A DNA stretch of 12,469 nt from positions 1 through 12,469 of the forward strand of contig CALESB010000007.1 in the NCBI GenBank assembly GCA_937906995.1, written 5' to 3'. The position numbers were made by a program, and so were the translations under genes. The notes below the pieces were generated by a model. That model did no database searches. It was given only the letters and a program-made list of their open reading frames with translations, and was not told the origin of the DNA. Below are positions 5,522 to 12,469 of this stretch, piece by piece. Position 1 is the stretch's first letter. Each line of letters opens with the position of its first letter. The stretch comes from an uncultured Sutterella sp. (lineage in GTDB: Bacteria; Pseudomonadota; Gammaproteobacteria; Burkholderiales; Burkholderiaceae_F).

Positions 5522-7198
5522 TTACGCCCTACGGTAATAACTAACCGTATAAGAGAGAATATTTTTAGCCATTTCCTTACGAGTATCTAAGAAATGAATA
5601 TTTGGCAATAACATACCACTGGACTCCTTAAAGAAATCCCGGTCACCATCCTTAGATATCAAGGCTAAAATTCGAACATCAGGATTAATCGCTCGACTTT
5701 CGTCTGCAATTTTTCTCTCTCTTAACGCATCTTGTACGGTCAAAACAACACAACTTGCATTAGCCACCCCAGCCTTTTCCAAAACAGTAGCTCGGGACGC
5801 ATCACCTAAAATAAAGTTACGCTTTAATTCATCTTCAGTAACACGATTGACATTTTGTTCAATAACAGTGCAGGGAATGTTCTTATCGCTTAATGCCTCA
5901 TAAATATCTCGACCCATTAGGTTTGCACCTACAATAACCACAGGACCTTTCTGAGTTGCTGTCTTCTTAGACTGCCAAACCATAGGATCTGGCATCTTCT
6001 TCTCTGGTGCTAAGAAATTTAATAAAGGCTTAATCAGTTTAAAGACTAAAGGATTTAAAGCAATACTGAAAATGGCCCCTGCCAAAATCAGTGTCATACC
6101 TTCTTGTGGCAAGAAACCTAAACTAACACCTAAACCACCTAAAATAAAACTAAATTCTCCTACTTGAGACAAACTTGCACCAATTGTTAATGCATAGCGC
6201 CAGTTGTAACCTAAGGCGCGTACTAGCACAATACTCACTAAGGCTTTACCTAGAATGATAATAGCTAGCACTCCCAAAACTCTAAGAGGCTCCCGAATAA
6301 TGATCGTTGGATCAAATAGCATGCCAACGCCTAAAAAGAAAATCACTGAAAAGGCGTCCTGAAGTGGCAACGTATCTTGAGCAGCGCGGTGAGCGTACTC
6401 ACTTTCACGCATCATCATCCCGGCAAAAAAAGCCCCTAAAGCGAAAGAAACCTTAAAAATTTCAGTTGAGGCATACGCAACGCCAATTGCTATAGCAATA
6501 ACGCATAGCGTAAAAATTTCTCTAGACCCTGTTTTAACTGCTTGCATTAAGGCCCAAGGTAGAATACGTCGTCCAACCACCATCATGGTAGCGATAAAGC
6601 CAACTATCAAAACCCCAGTTTCCAGCATCATCCAAAGAAAATCCGAGTCAACTTGACCAACAGCTCCGTCTTTGACGACACCGGCAAGTGAAGGCAATAA
6701 CACTAAAAGTAAAACAGTTGCCAAGTCTTCAACAACCAGCCAGCCGACAGCAACCTGCCCCTCACCAGACTCAAGTGCCCCAAAACCTTGTAACGCTCGA
6801 ATCAGTACGACCGTTGAGGCACAAGACAAACTCAAACCAAAAATACCTGCTGCTAATAATGGCCAATCCCAACAAAGTGCAAGTAATCCCCCCAAAACAG
6901 TAGCGGCCGCCATCTGCAGTACAGCACCCGGAATTGCTATTGATTTGACCCTCATTAACTCCCGAACGGAGAAATGCAGCCCTACACCAAACATCAAAAG
7001 TGTTACCCCTAATTCTGACAATTGTGCTGCTAGAGCTACATCGCCAACGAAACCTGGAGTGGTAGGAGCAATACAGACACCTGCTAAAAGATAACCAACC
7101 AAAGCTGGAATACGCAAACGATTGGCGAGAAAGCCGAATAAAAGCGCCAAACACAAGCCCCAGGCAAGTGTTGCAATAAGGGTAAATTCATGTTCCAT
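5522..7198 (-). CDS. ybaL: YbaL/Kef-type cation/proton antiporter, first of a tandem pair
   Basis: A 558-residue CPA2-family antiporter, colinear with the downstream copy: membrane domain about 5-397 with Asp158 in VVED, and RCK/TrkA-N domain about 418-535. The membrane core is nearly identical between the copies around EIFKVSFALGAFFAG and the following 40 residues, while the N-terminal and C-terminal ends differ more. The glycine motif is GANLMG (424-429), again lacking the central Gly, with Glu447 retained. In the family, the RCK domain binds NAD(H) or adenine nucleotides and gates transport. The start is ATG; the ribosome site is weak (GAAAG region). The next gene begins 86 bases after this stop codon, with no clear terminator between them, so co-transcription is likely. 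Confidence 0.92.
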   Translation of the reverse strand: MEHEFTLIATLAWGLCLALLFGFLANRLRIPALVGYLLAGVCIAPTTPGFVGDVALAAQLSELGVTLLMFGVGLHFSVRELMRVKSIAIPGAVLQMAAATVLGGLLALCWDWPLLAAGIFGLSLSCASTVVLIRALQGFGALESGEGQVAVGWLVVEDLATVLLLVLLPSLAGVVKDGAVGQVDSDFLWMMLETGVLIVGFIATMMVVGRRILPWALMQAVKTGSREIFTLCVIAIAIGVAYASTEIFKVSFALGAFFAGMMMRESEYAHRAAQDTLPLQDAFSVIFFLGVGMLFDPTIIIREPLRVLGVLAIIILGKALVSIVLVRALGYNWRYALTIGASLSQVGEFSFILGGLGVSLGFLPQEGMTLILAGAIFSIALNPLVFKLIKPLLNFLAPEKKMPDPMVWQSKKTATQKGPVVIVGANLMGRDIYEALSDKNIPCTVIEQNVNRVTEDELKRNFILGDASRATVLEKAGVANASCVVLTVQDALRERKIADESRAINPDVRILALISKDGDRDFFKESSGMLLPNIHFLDTRKEMAKNILSYTVSYYRRA

Positions 7199-7241
7199 TT
7201 GTTGAAATCTGCTTTCTAAATTTAAGGGGGTTAAGTTTTAA

Positions 7242-7247
7242 AGTATA
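7242..7247 (-). promoter_or_regulatory. Candidate -10 box for the antiporter pair
   Basis: TATACT on the minus strand lies 43 bases before ATG 7198, between the ppsA terminator and the gene. No good -35 hexamer sits at the right distance (TTCCAT at 17 bases is poor), so only the -10 is supported. Confidence 0.35.
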
Positions 7248-7287
7248 GGAAAAATTCGACAAATATGGAATCATTTTTAAACAAAAA

Positions 7288-7322
7288 AAGCGTCTAATTT
7301 CACTGTTGGAAATTAGACGCTT
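7288..7322 (-). terminator. Intrinsic terminator of ppsA
   Basis: A perfect 14-bp stem (7288-7301 with 7309-7322) around a 7-base loop is followed on the minus strand by a T-rich tract (7289-7283 and beyond). It lies about 45 bases past the ppsA stop codon. Confidence 0.9.
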
Positions 7323-7365
7323 GTTTGAGCTACCGAAGTAAAAACGGAAGCTCTGTCGTAGCTAA

Positions 7366-9741
7366 TTACTTGCTAGCTAAACGACGCCACGTGTCGACAA
7401 CTGTGTCAGGGTTCAAGGAGATAGATTCAATACCTTCATCCATCAACCATTGAGCCAAGTCTTCATGGTCAGAAGGACCTTGACCACAAATACCAACATA
7501 CTTACCGCGAGCACGGCAGGCACGAATGGCCATAGACAACATAGCCTTCACTGCTTCGTTACGTTCGTCAAAGCTTGCTGCAACGAGACCAGAGTCACGG
7601 TCCAAGCCCAACGTCAATTGCGTCATGTCGTTGGAACCAATAGAGAAACCATCGAAGTAATCGAGGAACTTGTCAGCTAAAACTGCGTTGGACGGAATTT
7701 CACACATCATGTTGACGCGCAAACCATTTTCACCACGCTTTAAGCCATTACGCTCCATGATTTCAATCGTTTGACGTGCTTCATCAAGAGTACGAACAAA
7801 CGGAACCATCAATTCAACATTGGTCAAGCCCATTGTGTCGCGAACAAACTTCATTGCACGGCATTCCATACGGAAGCATTCTGCAAAAGTATTGGCGATG
7901 TAGCGAGAGGCGCCACGGAAGCCCAACATCGGATTTTCTTCATCCGGTTCATAGCGATCGCCACCGATTAACTTACGGTATTCGTTGCTCTTAAAGTCAG
8001 ACAAGCGAACAATCACCTTCTTCGGCCAGAATGCAGCAGCAATGGTTGCCACACCTTCTGCAATCTTGCTTTCGAAGAAGTCAACCGGGCTCTTGTAACC
8101 AGCGCTTAAGCGTTCAACTGCATCACGCAATTCGCCATCAACATTTGGATAGTCCAAAACAACCTTCGGGTGGATACCAATGTTGTTATTGATGATGAAT
8201 TCAAGACGAGCTAAACCAACACCCTTATTCGGGATGGCTTGGAATTCAAAAGCCAATTGCGGGTTACCGACGTTCATCATGATCTTAACGGGCACTTCAG
8301 GCAATGCACCACGCTTGACTTCATCAATTTGAACTTCTTGACGACCTTCGTAAATCTTACCCGTATCGCCTTCTGCGCAAGAAACGGTCACAACTTGACC
8401 TTCTTGGACGCATTCAGTGGCATCACCACAACCAACAACAGCCGGAATACCCAATTCACGAGCAATAATAGCAGCGTGGCAAGTACGACCGCCGCGGTTG
8501 GTAACAATAGCGCTAGCACGCTTCATCACCGGTTCCCAGTTCGGGTCCGTCATGTCCGTCACTAACACGTCACCAGCTTGAACACGGTCCATTTCGCTAG
8601 CATCTTGAACAATGCGAACTTCACCGATACCGATCTTTTGACCAATAGCACGGCCTTCGGCCAATACCTTACCCTTTGTCTTTAAGGTAAAACGTTGTTG
8701 AACGTCTGCTGAGCTTTGACGGCTCTTAACGGTTTCTGGGCGGGCTTGCAAGATATAAATCTTGCCATCGATACCATCTTTACCCCATTCGATGTCCATC
8801 GGACGACCGTAGTGTTTTTCAATGATGGTAGCGAACTTAGCCAATTCAATAACGTCTTCGTCCGTAATTGCAAATTGGCGACGATCTTCTGCACTCACAT
8901 CAACCGTGCGAACAGAACGACCAGCCTTAGCACCTTCCGGATCGAATTCCATCTTGATCAACTTACTACCCAAGGTACGACGGATGATCGGGAAGTTACC
9001 GGCTTCAAGCATGGGCTTATGAACATAGAATTCATCCGGGTTCACAGCACCTTGAACAACAGTTTCACCTAAACCGTAGCTAGCCGTTACGAAAACGACT
9101 TGATCGAAACCACTTTCGGTATCGAGCGTGAACATCACACCTGCTGCACCGCGGTCAGAGCGGCACATACGTTGAACACCTGCAGACAAAGCGACTTCAG
9201 AGTGCGTAAAGCCCTTATGAACACGATAGCTGATAGCGCGATCGTTATACAAAGAGGCAAACACTTCACGCATACGGCTCAACACTTGGTCAATTCCACA
9301 GACGTTCAAGAACGTTTCTTGTTGACCAGCAAAAGAAGCATCCGGCAAGTCTTCAGCTGTAGCAGATGAACGAACTGCTACGCTAATTTCTTCTTGACCG
9401 TCCTTCAACCATTCGTAGAATTCACGAATTTCAGCTTCGAGCGCAGCTGGGAAGGGAGCATCTTCGATCATTTGACGAATTTCAGCACCGGCCTTAGCCA
9501 AAGCTTTAACGTCATCAACGTTAAGGTCCTTCAAACGATCATTAATGCGTTCTTCGAGATTGTTTTCTGTTAAAAATAAACGAAACGCTTCTGCAGTCGT
9601 GGCAAAACCGTCCGGCACACGAATCCCGGCGCTCGTTAATTGGCTAAGCAATTCGCCCAAAGAGGCGTTCTTACCACCAACGCGATCGACGTCGGTCATG
9701 CGTAGCTGGCTAAACGGATATACAAAACGACCTTGCGGCAT
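7366..9741 (-). CDS. ppsA: Phosphoenolpyruvate synthase (pyruvate, water dikinase)
   Basis: A 791-residue enzyme, close to the 792 of E. coli. It makes PEP, AMP and phosphate from pyruvate, ATP and water in the cytoplasm, the entry to gluconeogenesis. In order: ATP-binding domain (about 10-340; VGGKNASLGE 21-30, VAVRSSATAEDLPDASFAGQ 121-140), swivelling phosphohistidine domain with GGRTCH (catalytic His422, regulatory Thr420), and C-terminal PEP/pyruvate TIM barrel (CEIPSN 680-685, GSNDMTQLTLGLDRDS 702-717, catalytic Cys752 in ICGQGPSDHE). The start is ATG 9741 with GGGGGA five bases upstream. The frame runs open for 58 more codons into ppsR, but those have no family match. GC content is visibly higher than in its neighbours, which may reflect codon selection for high expression. 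PpsR, encoded divergently, regulates it. Confidence 0.98.
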   Translation of the reverse strand: MPQGRFVYPFSQLRMTDVDRVGGKNASLGELLSQLTSAGIRVPDGFATTAEAFRLFLTENNLEERINDRLKDLNVDDVKALAKAGAEIRQMIEDAPFPAALEAEIREFYEWLKDGQEEISVAVRSSATAEDLPDASFAGQQETFLNVCGIDQVLSRMREVFASLYNDRAISYRVHKGFTHSEVALSAGVQRMCRSDRGAAGVMFTLDTESGFDQVVFVTASYGLGETVVQGAVNPDEFYVHKPMLEAGNFPIIRRTLGSKLIKMEFDPEGAKAGRSVRTVDVSAEDRRQFAITDEDVIELAKFATIIEKHYGRPMDIEWGKDGIDGKIYILQARPETVKSRQSSADVQQRFTLKTKGKVLAEGRAIGQKIGIGEVRIVQDASEMDRVQAGDVLVTDMTDPNWEPVMKRASAIVTNRGGRTCHAAIIARELGIPAVVGCGDATECVQEGQVVTVSCAEGDTGKIYEGRQEVQIDEVKRGALPEVPVKIMMNVGNPQLAFEFQAIPNKGVGLARLEFIINNNIGIHPKVVLDYPNVDGELRDAVERLSAGYKSPVDFFESKIAEGVATIAAAFWPKKVIVRLSDFKSNEYRKLIGGDRYEPDEENPMLGFRGASRYIANTFAECFRMECRAMKFVRDTMGLTNVELMVPFVRTLDEARQTIEIMERNGLKRGENGLRVNMMCEIPSNAVLADKFLDYFDGFSIGSNDMTQLTLGLDRDSGLVAASFDERNEAVKAMLSMAIRACRARGKYVGICGQGPSDHEDLAQWLMDEGIESISLNPDTVVDTWRRLASK

Positions 9742-9782
9742 TTTCTTCCCCCAAAAGAAAGATGGATTGTTAGAATAATGGA

Positions 9783-9788
9783 ATTGTA
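9783..9788 (-). promoter_or_regulatory. Candidate -10 box of ppsA
   Basis: TACAAT on the minus strand matches the consensus at five of six positions and would start transcription near 9776. No normal -35 is seen at the right distance; a palindrome occupies that place. A weaker alternative is TTGTCG, 17 bases, TAACAA. Confidence 0.35.
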
Positions 9789-9795
9789 GCGACAA

Positions 9796-9809
9796 CCGAA
9801 ACATTTCGG
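9796..9809. promoter_or_regulatory. Palindrome in the ppsA/ppsR divergent promoter region
   Basis: CCGAAA, CA, TTTCGG is a perfect 6-2-6 inverted repeat. It overlaps the place of the ppsA -35 box and sits 24 bases before ppsR. It superficially resembles LacI-family operators such as that of Cra, which activates ppsA in E. coli. The resemblance is suggestive only; no such regulator is visible here. Confidence 0.4.
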
Positions 9810-9832
9810 GTAATTTTTTGGCAGAAGGACAA

Positions 9833-10702
9833 ATGTTTAATACCATTTCTTCCCCTAAGACCACTTCAAAAAGTGGCAAACGAGCCGTTTTTATCGTTTC
9901 TGACGCCACCGCCATTACGGCAGAAACGTTAGCTCACTCGGTTTTAACGCAATTTTCGGACCTAGAATATGATCAGGTTCGCATGCCGTTTATCGATTCA
10001 CCTGAAAAAGCAGTTCTAGCTGCCAAGAAAATTAATGATGCTTATATCGAAACGGGTGTTCGTCCGTTAGTTTTCTCTACCTTCGTGGATGTTAATATCC
10101 ATAAAACATTTACAGAAAAATGCCAAGGTTTCCGTATTGAATTTTTCCGCAGTTTCATCAAAGAAATTGAACAAGAAACTGGCTTAAAGAGCGCACACTC
10201 TATGGGTAGAAGCCACGTCATTGCTGACGAGGAACGTTACAATCGTCGTATCGAAGCCATCAACTACACCCTAGCTCATGACGATGGCCAAATGAATAAG
10301 GGTTTAAATGAAGCCGATGTCATCTTAGTTGGCGTAAGTCGCTCTGGTAAAACACCTACAAGTCTGTTCTTGGCAATGCAGTTTGGAGTTAAGTGTGCAA
10401 ACTACCCATTGATTCCAGAAGACTTCGAACGCGGAGAATTGCCAGAAGTACTTCAAACAATGAGAGGTAAACTCTTCGGTCTTTCCATTTCTCCAGAACG
10501 TTTATCTCAAATTCGTAATGAACGTCGTCCAGGAAGTCGTTACGCTTCTATTGAAAACTGTAGAGCAGAAATTGAAGCTGCTGAAGAAATGATGCGTCGA
10601 GAAGGAATTAAATGGTTAACCTCAACAAGTCGCTCTATTGAAGAAATTTCTGCAACAATCATGGCTGAACTCAATCTTCATAATGCACATAAAATTGATT
10701 AG
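9833..10702 (+). CDS. ppsR: PEP synthase regulatory protein (kinase/pyrophosphorylase)
   Basis: A 289-residue bifunctional regulator of the PSRP family (formerly DUF299; E. coli PpsR has 277). It inactivates PEP synthase by ADP-dependent phosphorylation of the Thr next to the catalytic His and reactivates it by phosphate-dependent removal. Visible signatures: VFIVSDATAITAETLAHSVL near the N-terminus (19-38), the P-loop GVSRSGKT (167-174) followed by PTSLFLAMQ, and LSQIRNERRPGSRYAS (224-239). The start is ATG 9833, with AAGGA three bases upstream. A TTG five codons earlier (9818) is in frame but has no ribosome site. It is divergent from its target ppsA, 91 bases apart, a typical pairing in betaproteobacteria. 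It is followed by a strong terminator and is the only plus-strand gene here. Confidence 0.96.
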   Translation: MFNTISSPKTTSKSGKRAVFIVSDATAITAETLAHSVLTQFSDLEYDQVRMPFIDSPEKAVLAAKKINDAYIETGVRPLVFSTFVDVNIHKTFTEKCQGFRIEFFRSFIKEIEQETGLKSAHSMGRSHVIADEERYNRRIEAINYTLAHDDGQMNKGLNEADVILVGVSRSGKTPTSLFLAMQFGVKCANYPLIPEDFERGELPEVLQTMRGKLFGLSISPERLSQIRNERRPGSRYASIENCRAEIEAAEEMMRREGIKWLTSTSRSIEEISATIMAELNLHNAHKID

Positions 10703-10713
10703 AACCGAGTTAT

Positions 10714-10754
10714 AAAAAAACAGGCTACGACCCCCATTCGTAGCCTGTTTTTTT
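10714..10754. terminator. Bidirectional terminator between ppsR and the DUF401 gene
   Basis: A perfect 17-bp stem (10714-10730 with 10738-10754), including flanking A7/T7 tracts, has the 7-base loop CCCCCAT. It serves the convergent genes on both sides. Confidence 0.93.
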
Positions 10755-10792
10755 TTCAATACCCTATTAAGTAAACTGACAACTAAAATTGC

Positions 10793-12010
10793 TTACCAAG
10801 TCAAGTACGTTACTATTGCAAAAGTGATCAATACAACGAGTTGAGCCAAAATAACAGGTCCTAAAGTTTTGAAGAAATCACTCTTAAAGTAATCAACTGT
10901 AATAGTTAAGCAAACATGGGTTGGCGTTATCATCTGACCTGCGACACCAAACACCATAGCAATACCAACTAAGGACAAATTTCCCATGCTTAAGGCAGCA
11001 ACAATCGGCATGACAATTGCTACATGCCCCTGAGATAGACCAGTCAACATGCCAATCACGAAACTAATCATCGCAATAATGACAGGAATTGGTAAAACCG
11101 AGCTTTGGAAAGCTTGAACAATCTGACTTAAAAGACCCGTTGTATCCAAAATTTGGATAAACAAAAGAATACTCAGCACATTAGCAAAAAGCTTCCAATC
11201 CAGAGCACCAACAAAAATATCTCGAATCGAGACGGCTCGATTCATAAGCATCAGGATGGGAATCATGCCAACAACAACAATTGCCATGGACAAAGCTGCA
11301 TTTAAGCCAAAGACAACCATTAAGATCACATTGGCTATGACTGGTACTAAAGAGAGAATGAAGTCAACATTATGCTTATGAATCAAGTCACGGTCTTGAT
11401 CGGGCTTCTTTAATGAAAGAACTTTTAAAGGCTGAATTAAAAAAAGCCACCCTGCCACAAAAGCGACAATTGTGAGCCACCCCAAGTGCAAAATTAGATC
11501 ACCAATTTTTACCCCAGCAATCCCACATGCCAAAATCATTCCTGGAATGAGTGGACTCGAGAATTCAAAGATATGACGAAACCAGAAATTAATCCCAGCC
11601 TTTTGCTCCGCAGTGATTTGAACACCTTTACTGGCTTCCTCAACAATAGGAGCAGAAAAACGGGCGCCACCAATAGACGGCAACAAGCCTAAAAAGGCAG
11701 GCATAATCGCCAAAGTAAATTTTGGGCTCTTAAACATACGATAGAGTGCCTGAACCATTCCAGCCAAAGCACCGCTCTTACGTAGCTCAATCTCTAAGCA
11801 AACAACTAAATACAAAGCACCAACCAAATCATAGTTACCCTGTTTTGATAGCATCTGAATCAGTGCATCAGATAACTCATTAAAAGTGGGATCAGTACAT
11901 AACCAAATAAAGAGTCCACTAATCAAAATGGCAATACCAATAGGTTGCTTAAACCTCAGCAAAGCTAAAGTGATCGCAATCGCTAACAGAACAATAATAA
12001 AAATAGACAT
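10793..12010 (-). CDS. DUF401-family multi-pass membrane protein (putative transporter)
   Basis: A 405-residue integral membrane protein with about ten hydrophobic segments. It matches from memory the DUF401/AF0261 family, which belongs with GntP/DcuC-like ion transporters. Family-type motifs are PSIGGARFSAP (111-121), a polar re-entrant-like stretch FWFRHIFEFSSPLIPG (142-157), GLSQGHVAIVMP in the second half, and GQMITPTHVCLTITVDYFKSD near the C-terminus. The two halves each place a Gly-rich motif before a Pro, consistent with inverted-repeat transporter architecture. The substrate is unknown; an organic anion is a guess from the fold group. The start is ATG 12010; an in-frame stop lies five codons upstream and the ribosome site is weak. 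It lies just after the tRNA operon terminator, so it needs its own promoter; I see no convincing one in the 76-base gap. Confidence 0.85.
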   Translation of the reverse strand: MSIFIIVLLAIAITLALLRFKQPIGIAILISGLFIWLCTDPTFNELSDALIQMLSKQGNYDLVGALYLVVCLEIELRKSGALAGMVQALYRMFKSPKFTLAIMPAFLGLLPSIGGARFSAPIVEEASKGVQITAEQKAGINFWFRHIFEFSSPLIPGMILACGIAGVKIGDLILHLGWLTIVAFVAGWLFLIQPLKVLSLKKPDQDRDLIHKHNVDFILSLVPVIANVILMVVFGLNAALSMAIVVVGMIPILMLMNRAVSIRDIFVGALDWKLFANVLSILLFIQILDTTGLLSQIVQAFQSSVLPIPVIIAMISFVIGMLTGLSQGHVAIVMPIVAALSMGNLSLVGIAMVFGVAGQMITPTHVCLTITVDYFKSDFFKTLGPVILAQLVVLITFAIVTYLTW

Positions 12011-12077
12011 GACAAGCAGCGCTTAGAGAGAGTGCGTGTAATGCTGGTAAGAAGAACTTATTAGCAAAACAATAGAT

Positions 12078-12110
12078 AAAAAAAAACCTGAACCGCAAAA
12101 CGCGTTCAGG
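12078..12110 (-). terminator. Intrinsic terminator of the tRNA operon
   Basis: On the minus strand CCTGAACGC pairs with GCGGTTCAGG (12110-12087; nine pairs, one bulged G, loop GTTTT), followed by nine T (12086-12078). It lies 14 bases past the tRNA-Leu CCA end. Confidence 0.88.
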
Positions 12111-12123
12111 CTTTTTAATAAAT

Positions 12124-12212
12124 TGGTGGCCGGGACGGGAATCGAACCCGTACGCCGTTATATTGGCGGCGGATTTTAAGTCCGCTACGTCTACCAATTC
12201 CGTCACCCGGCC
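12124..12212 (-). tRNA. tRNA-Leu (anticodon TAA)
   Basis: An 89-base class II tRNA including encoded CCA. The acceptor GGCCGGG pairs fully with CCCGGCC, followed by A and CCA. The anticodon stem GCGGA/TCCGC holds loop CTTAAAA with TAA. The long variable arm is CGCC/GGCG and the T-loop is TTCGATT. It is last in the operon. Confidence 0.97.
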
Positions 12213-12231
12213 TACCAAATCCACCTAGAAA

Positions 12232-12250
12232 GAGCCTAAACACACGGCTC
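12232..12250. other. Small hairpin in the tRNA-Gly/tRNA-Leu spacer
   Basis: GAGCC and GGCTC pair across nine bases in the 51-base spacer. It is too short and lacks a T-run, so it is not a terminator; it may be a processing feature of the tRNA precursor. Confidence 0.35.
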
Positions 12251-12263
12251 ATTTCCAAAATCT

Positions 12264-12339
12264 TGGAGCGGGAAACGAGTCTCGAACTCGCGACCTCAAC
12301 CTTGGCAAGGTTGCGCTCTACCAACTGAGCTATTCCCGC
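12264..12339 (-). tRNA. tRNA-Gly (anticodon GCC)
   Basis: A 76-base tRNA with encoded CCA. The acceptor GCGGGAA pairs with TTCCCGC, followed by discriminator T. The anticodon loop contains GCC between CAACC and GGTTG. The T-loop is TTCGAGA. Its last 20 bases are identical to those of the partial tRNA at the right edge. Confidence 0.97.
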
Positions 12340-12353
12340 GTGAATTTAATGTC

Positions 12354-12427
12354 TGGAGGCGCGAAGCGGAGTCGAACCGCTCTAAACGGATTTGCAATCC
12401 GCTGCATAACCGCTTTGCTATCGCGCC
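12354..12427 (-). tRNA. tRNA-Cys (anticodon GCA)
   Basis: A 74-base tRNA with encoded CCA. The acceptor GGCGCGA pairs with TCGCGCC, followed by discriminator T. The anticodon stem GCGGA/TCCGT (one G-T pair) holds GCA, and the T-loop is TTCGACT. It lies 14 bases upstream of tRNA-Gly. Confidence 0.97.
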
Positions 12428-12430
12428 ACC

Positions 12431-12446
12431 TCTTTCTACCGAAAGA
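12431..12446. other. Small hairpin in the spacer upstream of tRNA-Cys
   Basis: TCTTTC and GAAAGA pair around the tetraloop TACC between the partial tRNA-Gly and tRNA-Cys. A processing role is possible; no function can be shown. Confidence 0.35.
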
Positions 12447-12449
12447 AAG

Positions 12450-12469
12450 TGGAGCGGGAAACGAGTCTC
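12450..12469 (-). tRNA. tRNA-Gly, partial (3' end only)
   Basis: Only the last 20 bases, ending in CCA, are inside the window. They equal the 3' end of the complete tRNA-Gly at 12264-12339, so this is most likely a second copy of the same tRNA. The anticodon is outside the window. Confidence 0.85.

Noticed and set aside
6672..7154. Overlapping frames inside the first antiporter gene on both strands
   Set aside because: They lie entirely within a conserved transporter reading frame, and their Ser/Thr/Pro- or Cys/Phe/Arg-rich content looks like out-of-frame translation.
7450..9369. Several long open frames on the plus strand opposite ppsA (for example 8239-8565, 8716-9072, 9100-9369)
   Set aside because: They are antisense shadows of a conserved enzyme gene. 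They lack ribosome sites and have compositions typical of complementary-strand reading.
9742..9915. A 58-codon upstream extension of ppsA reaching into ppsR
   Set aside because: It is antisense to ppsR and has no ribosome site. It has no match to the PpsA N-terminus, and ATG 9741 with GGGGGA gives the family length.
11949..12324. Minus-strand open frames running across the tRNA genes
   Set aside because: They translate tRNA sequence and the start of the DUF401 gene out of frame; the tRNAs explain the region.
1..12469. CRISPR array, integrase, toxin-antitoxin pair or phage genes
   Set aside because: I saw no regular direct repeats with spacers, no recombinase signatures and no small toxin-like pairs; the tRNA operon has no integrase beside it in the window.

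Overview
The window looks like chromosome from an AT-leaning, host-associated betaproteobacterium. Burkholderiales, perhaps near Sutterellaceae or Alcaligenaceae, is my guess. It rests on the divergent ppsA/ppsR pair, a Gly-Cys-Gly-Leu tRNA cluster, YbaL-type antiporters and an NfeD/QmcA pair. No 16S or other taxonomic marker is present, so the placement is tentative. Gene density is high, no gap exceeds 300 bases, and everything except ppsR reads on the minus strand.

Left edge (1-102): a strong bidirectional hairpin terminator at 60-88 closes the minus-strand genes. Directly beyond it the minus strand begins GTGTG and carries two small hairpins and a GTGCAAGTC element. This is what the 5' end of a group II intron inserted just after a terminator (class C habit) would look like. 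The intron would run off the window.

Region 103-2213: four tightly packed genes (here called A, B, C, D in transcription order) encode divergent paralogues of one small, probably all-helical domain that I do not recognise. B, C and D share an [FL]-[TA]-G-[KQ]-N-E-[QH]-F motif, and all four share an LxxxL helix and a C-terminal Trp. D and C start with cysteine motifs suggestive of metal or Fe-S binding. A 14-bp terminator hairpin lies between the preceding qmcA and gene A, so the cassette appears to be a separate transcription unit rather than the tail of the qmcA operon.

Region 2238-3713: an NfeD-like membrane protein and a QmcA-type SPFH protein form a two-gene unit with a recognisable promoter. 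Region 3744-7247: two tandem paralogous YbaL/Kef-type cation/proton antiporters with a C-terminal nucleotide-binding RCK domain, whose dinucleotide-binding glycine motif is altered the same way in both.

Region 7288-10754: phosphoenolpyruvate synthase (ppsA, minus) and its bifunctional kinase/phosphorylase regulator (ppsR, plus) are divergent, with a short intergenic region holding a 6-2-6 palindrome. PpsR controls PpsA by phosphorylating a Thr two residues before the catalytic His, and both partners carry the needed residues. This points to gluconeogenic growth on pyruvate-level carbon. Region 10793-12010 encodes a DUF401-family multi-pass membrane protein, convergent with ppsR and sharing its terminator. 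The right edge (12078-12469) is a minus-strand tRNA operon: Gly (partial), Cys, Gly, Leu, then a terminator.

The best candidates for something undescribed are the four-paralogue cassette and the putative intron docked behind its terminator.
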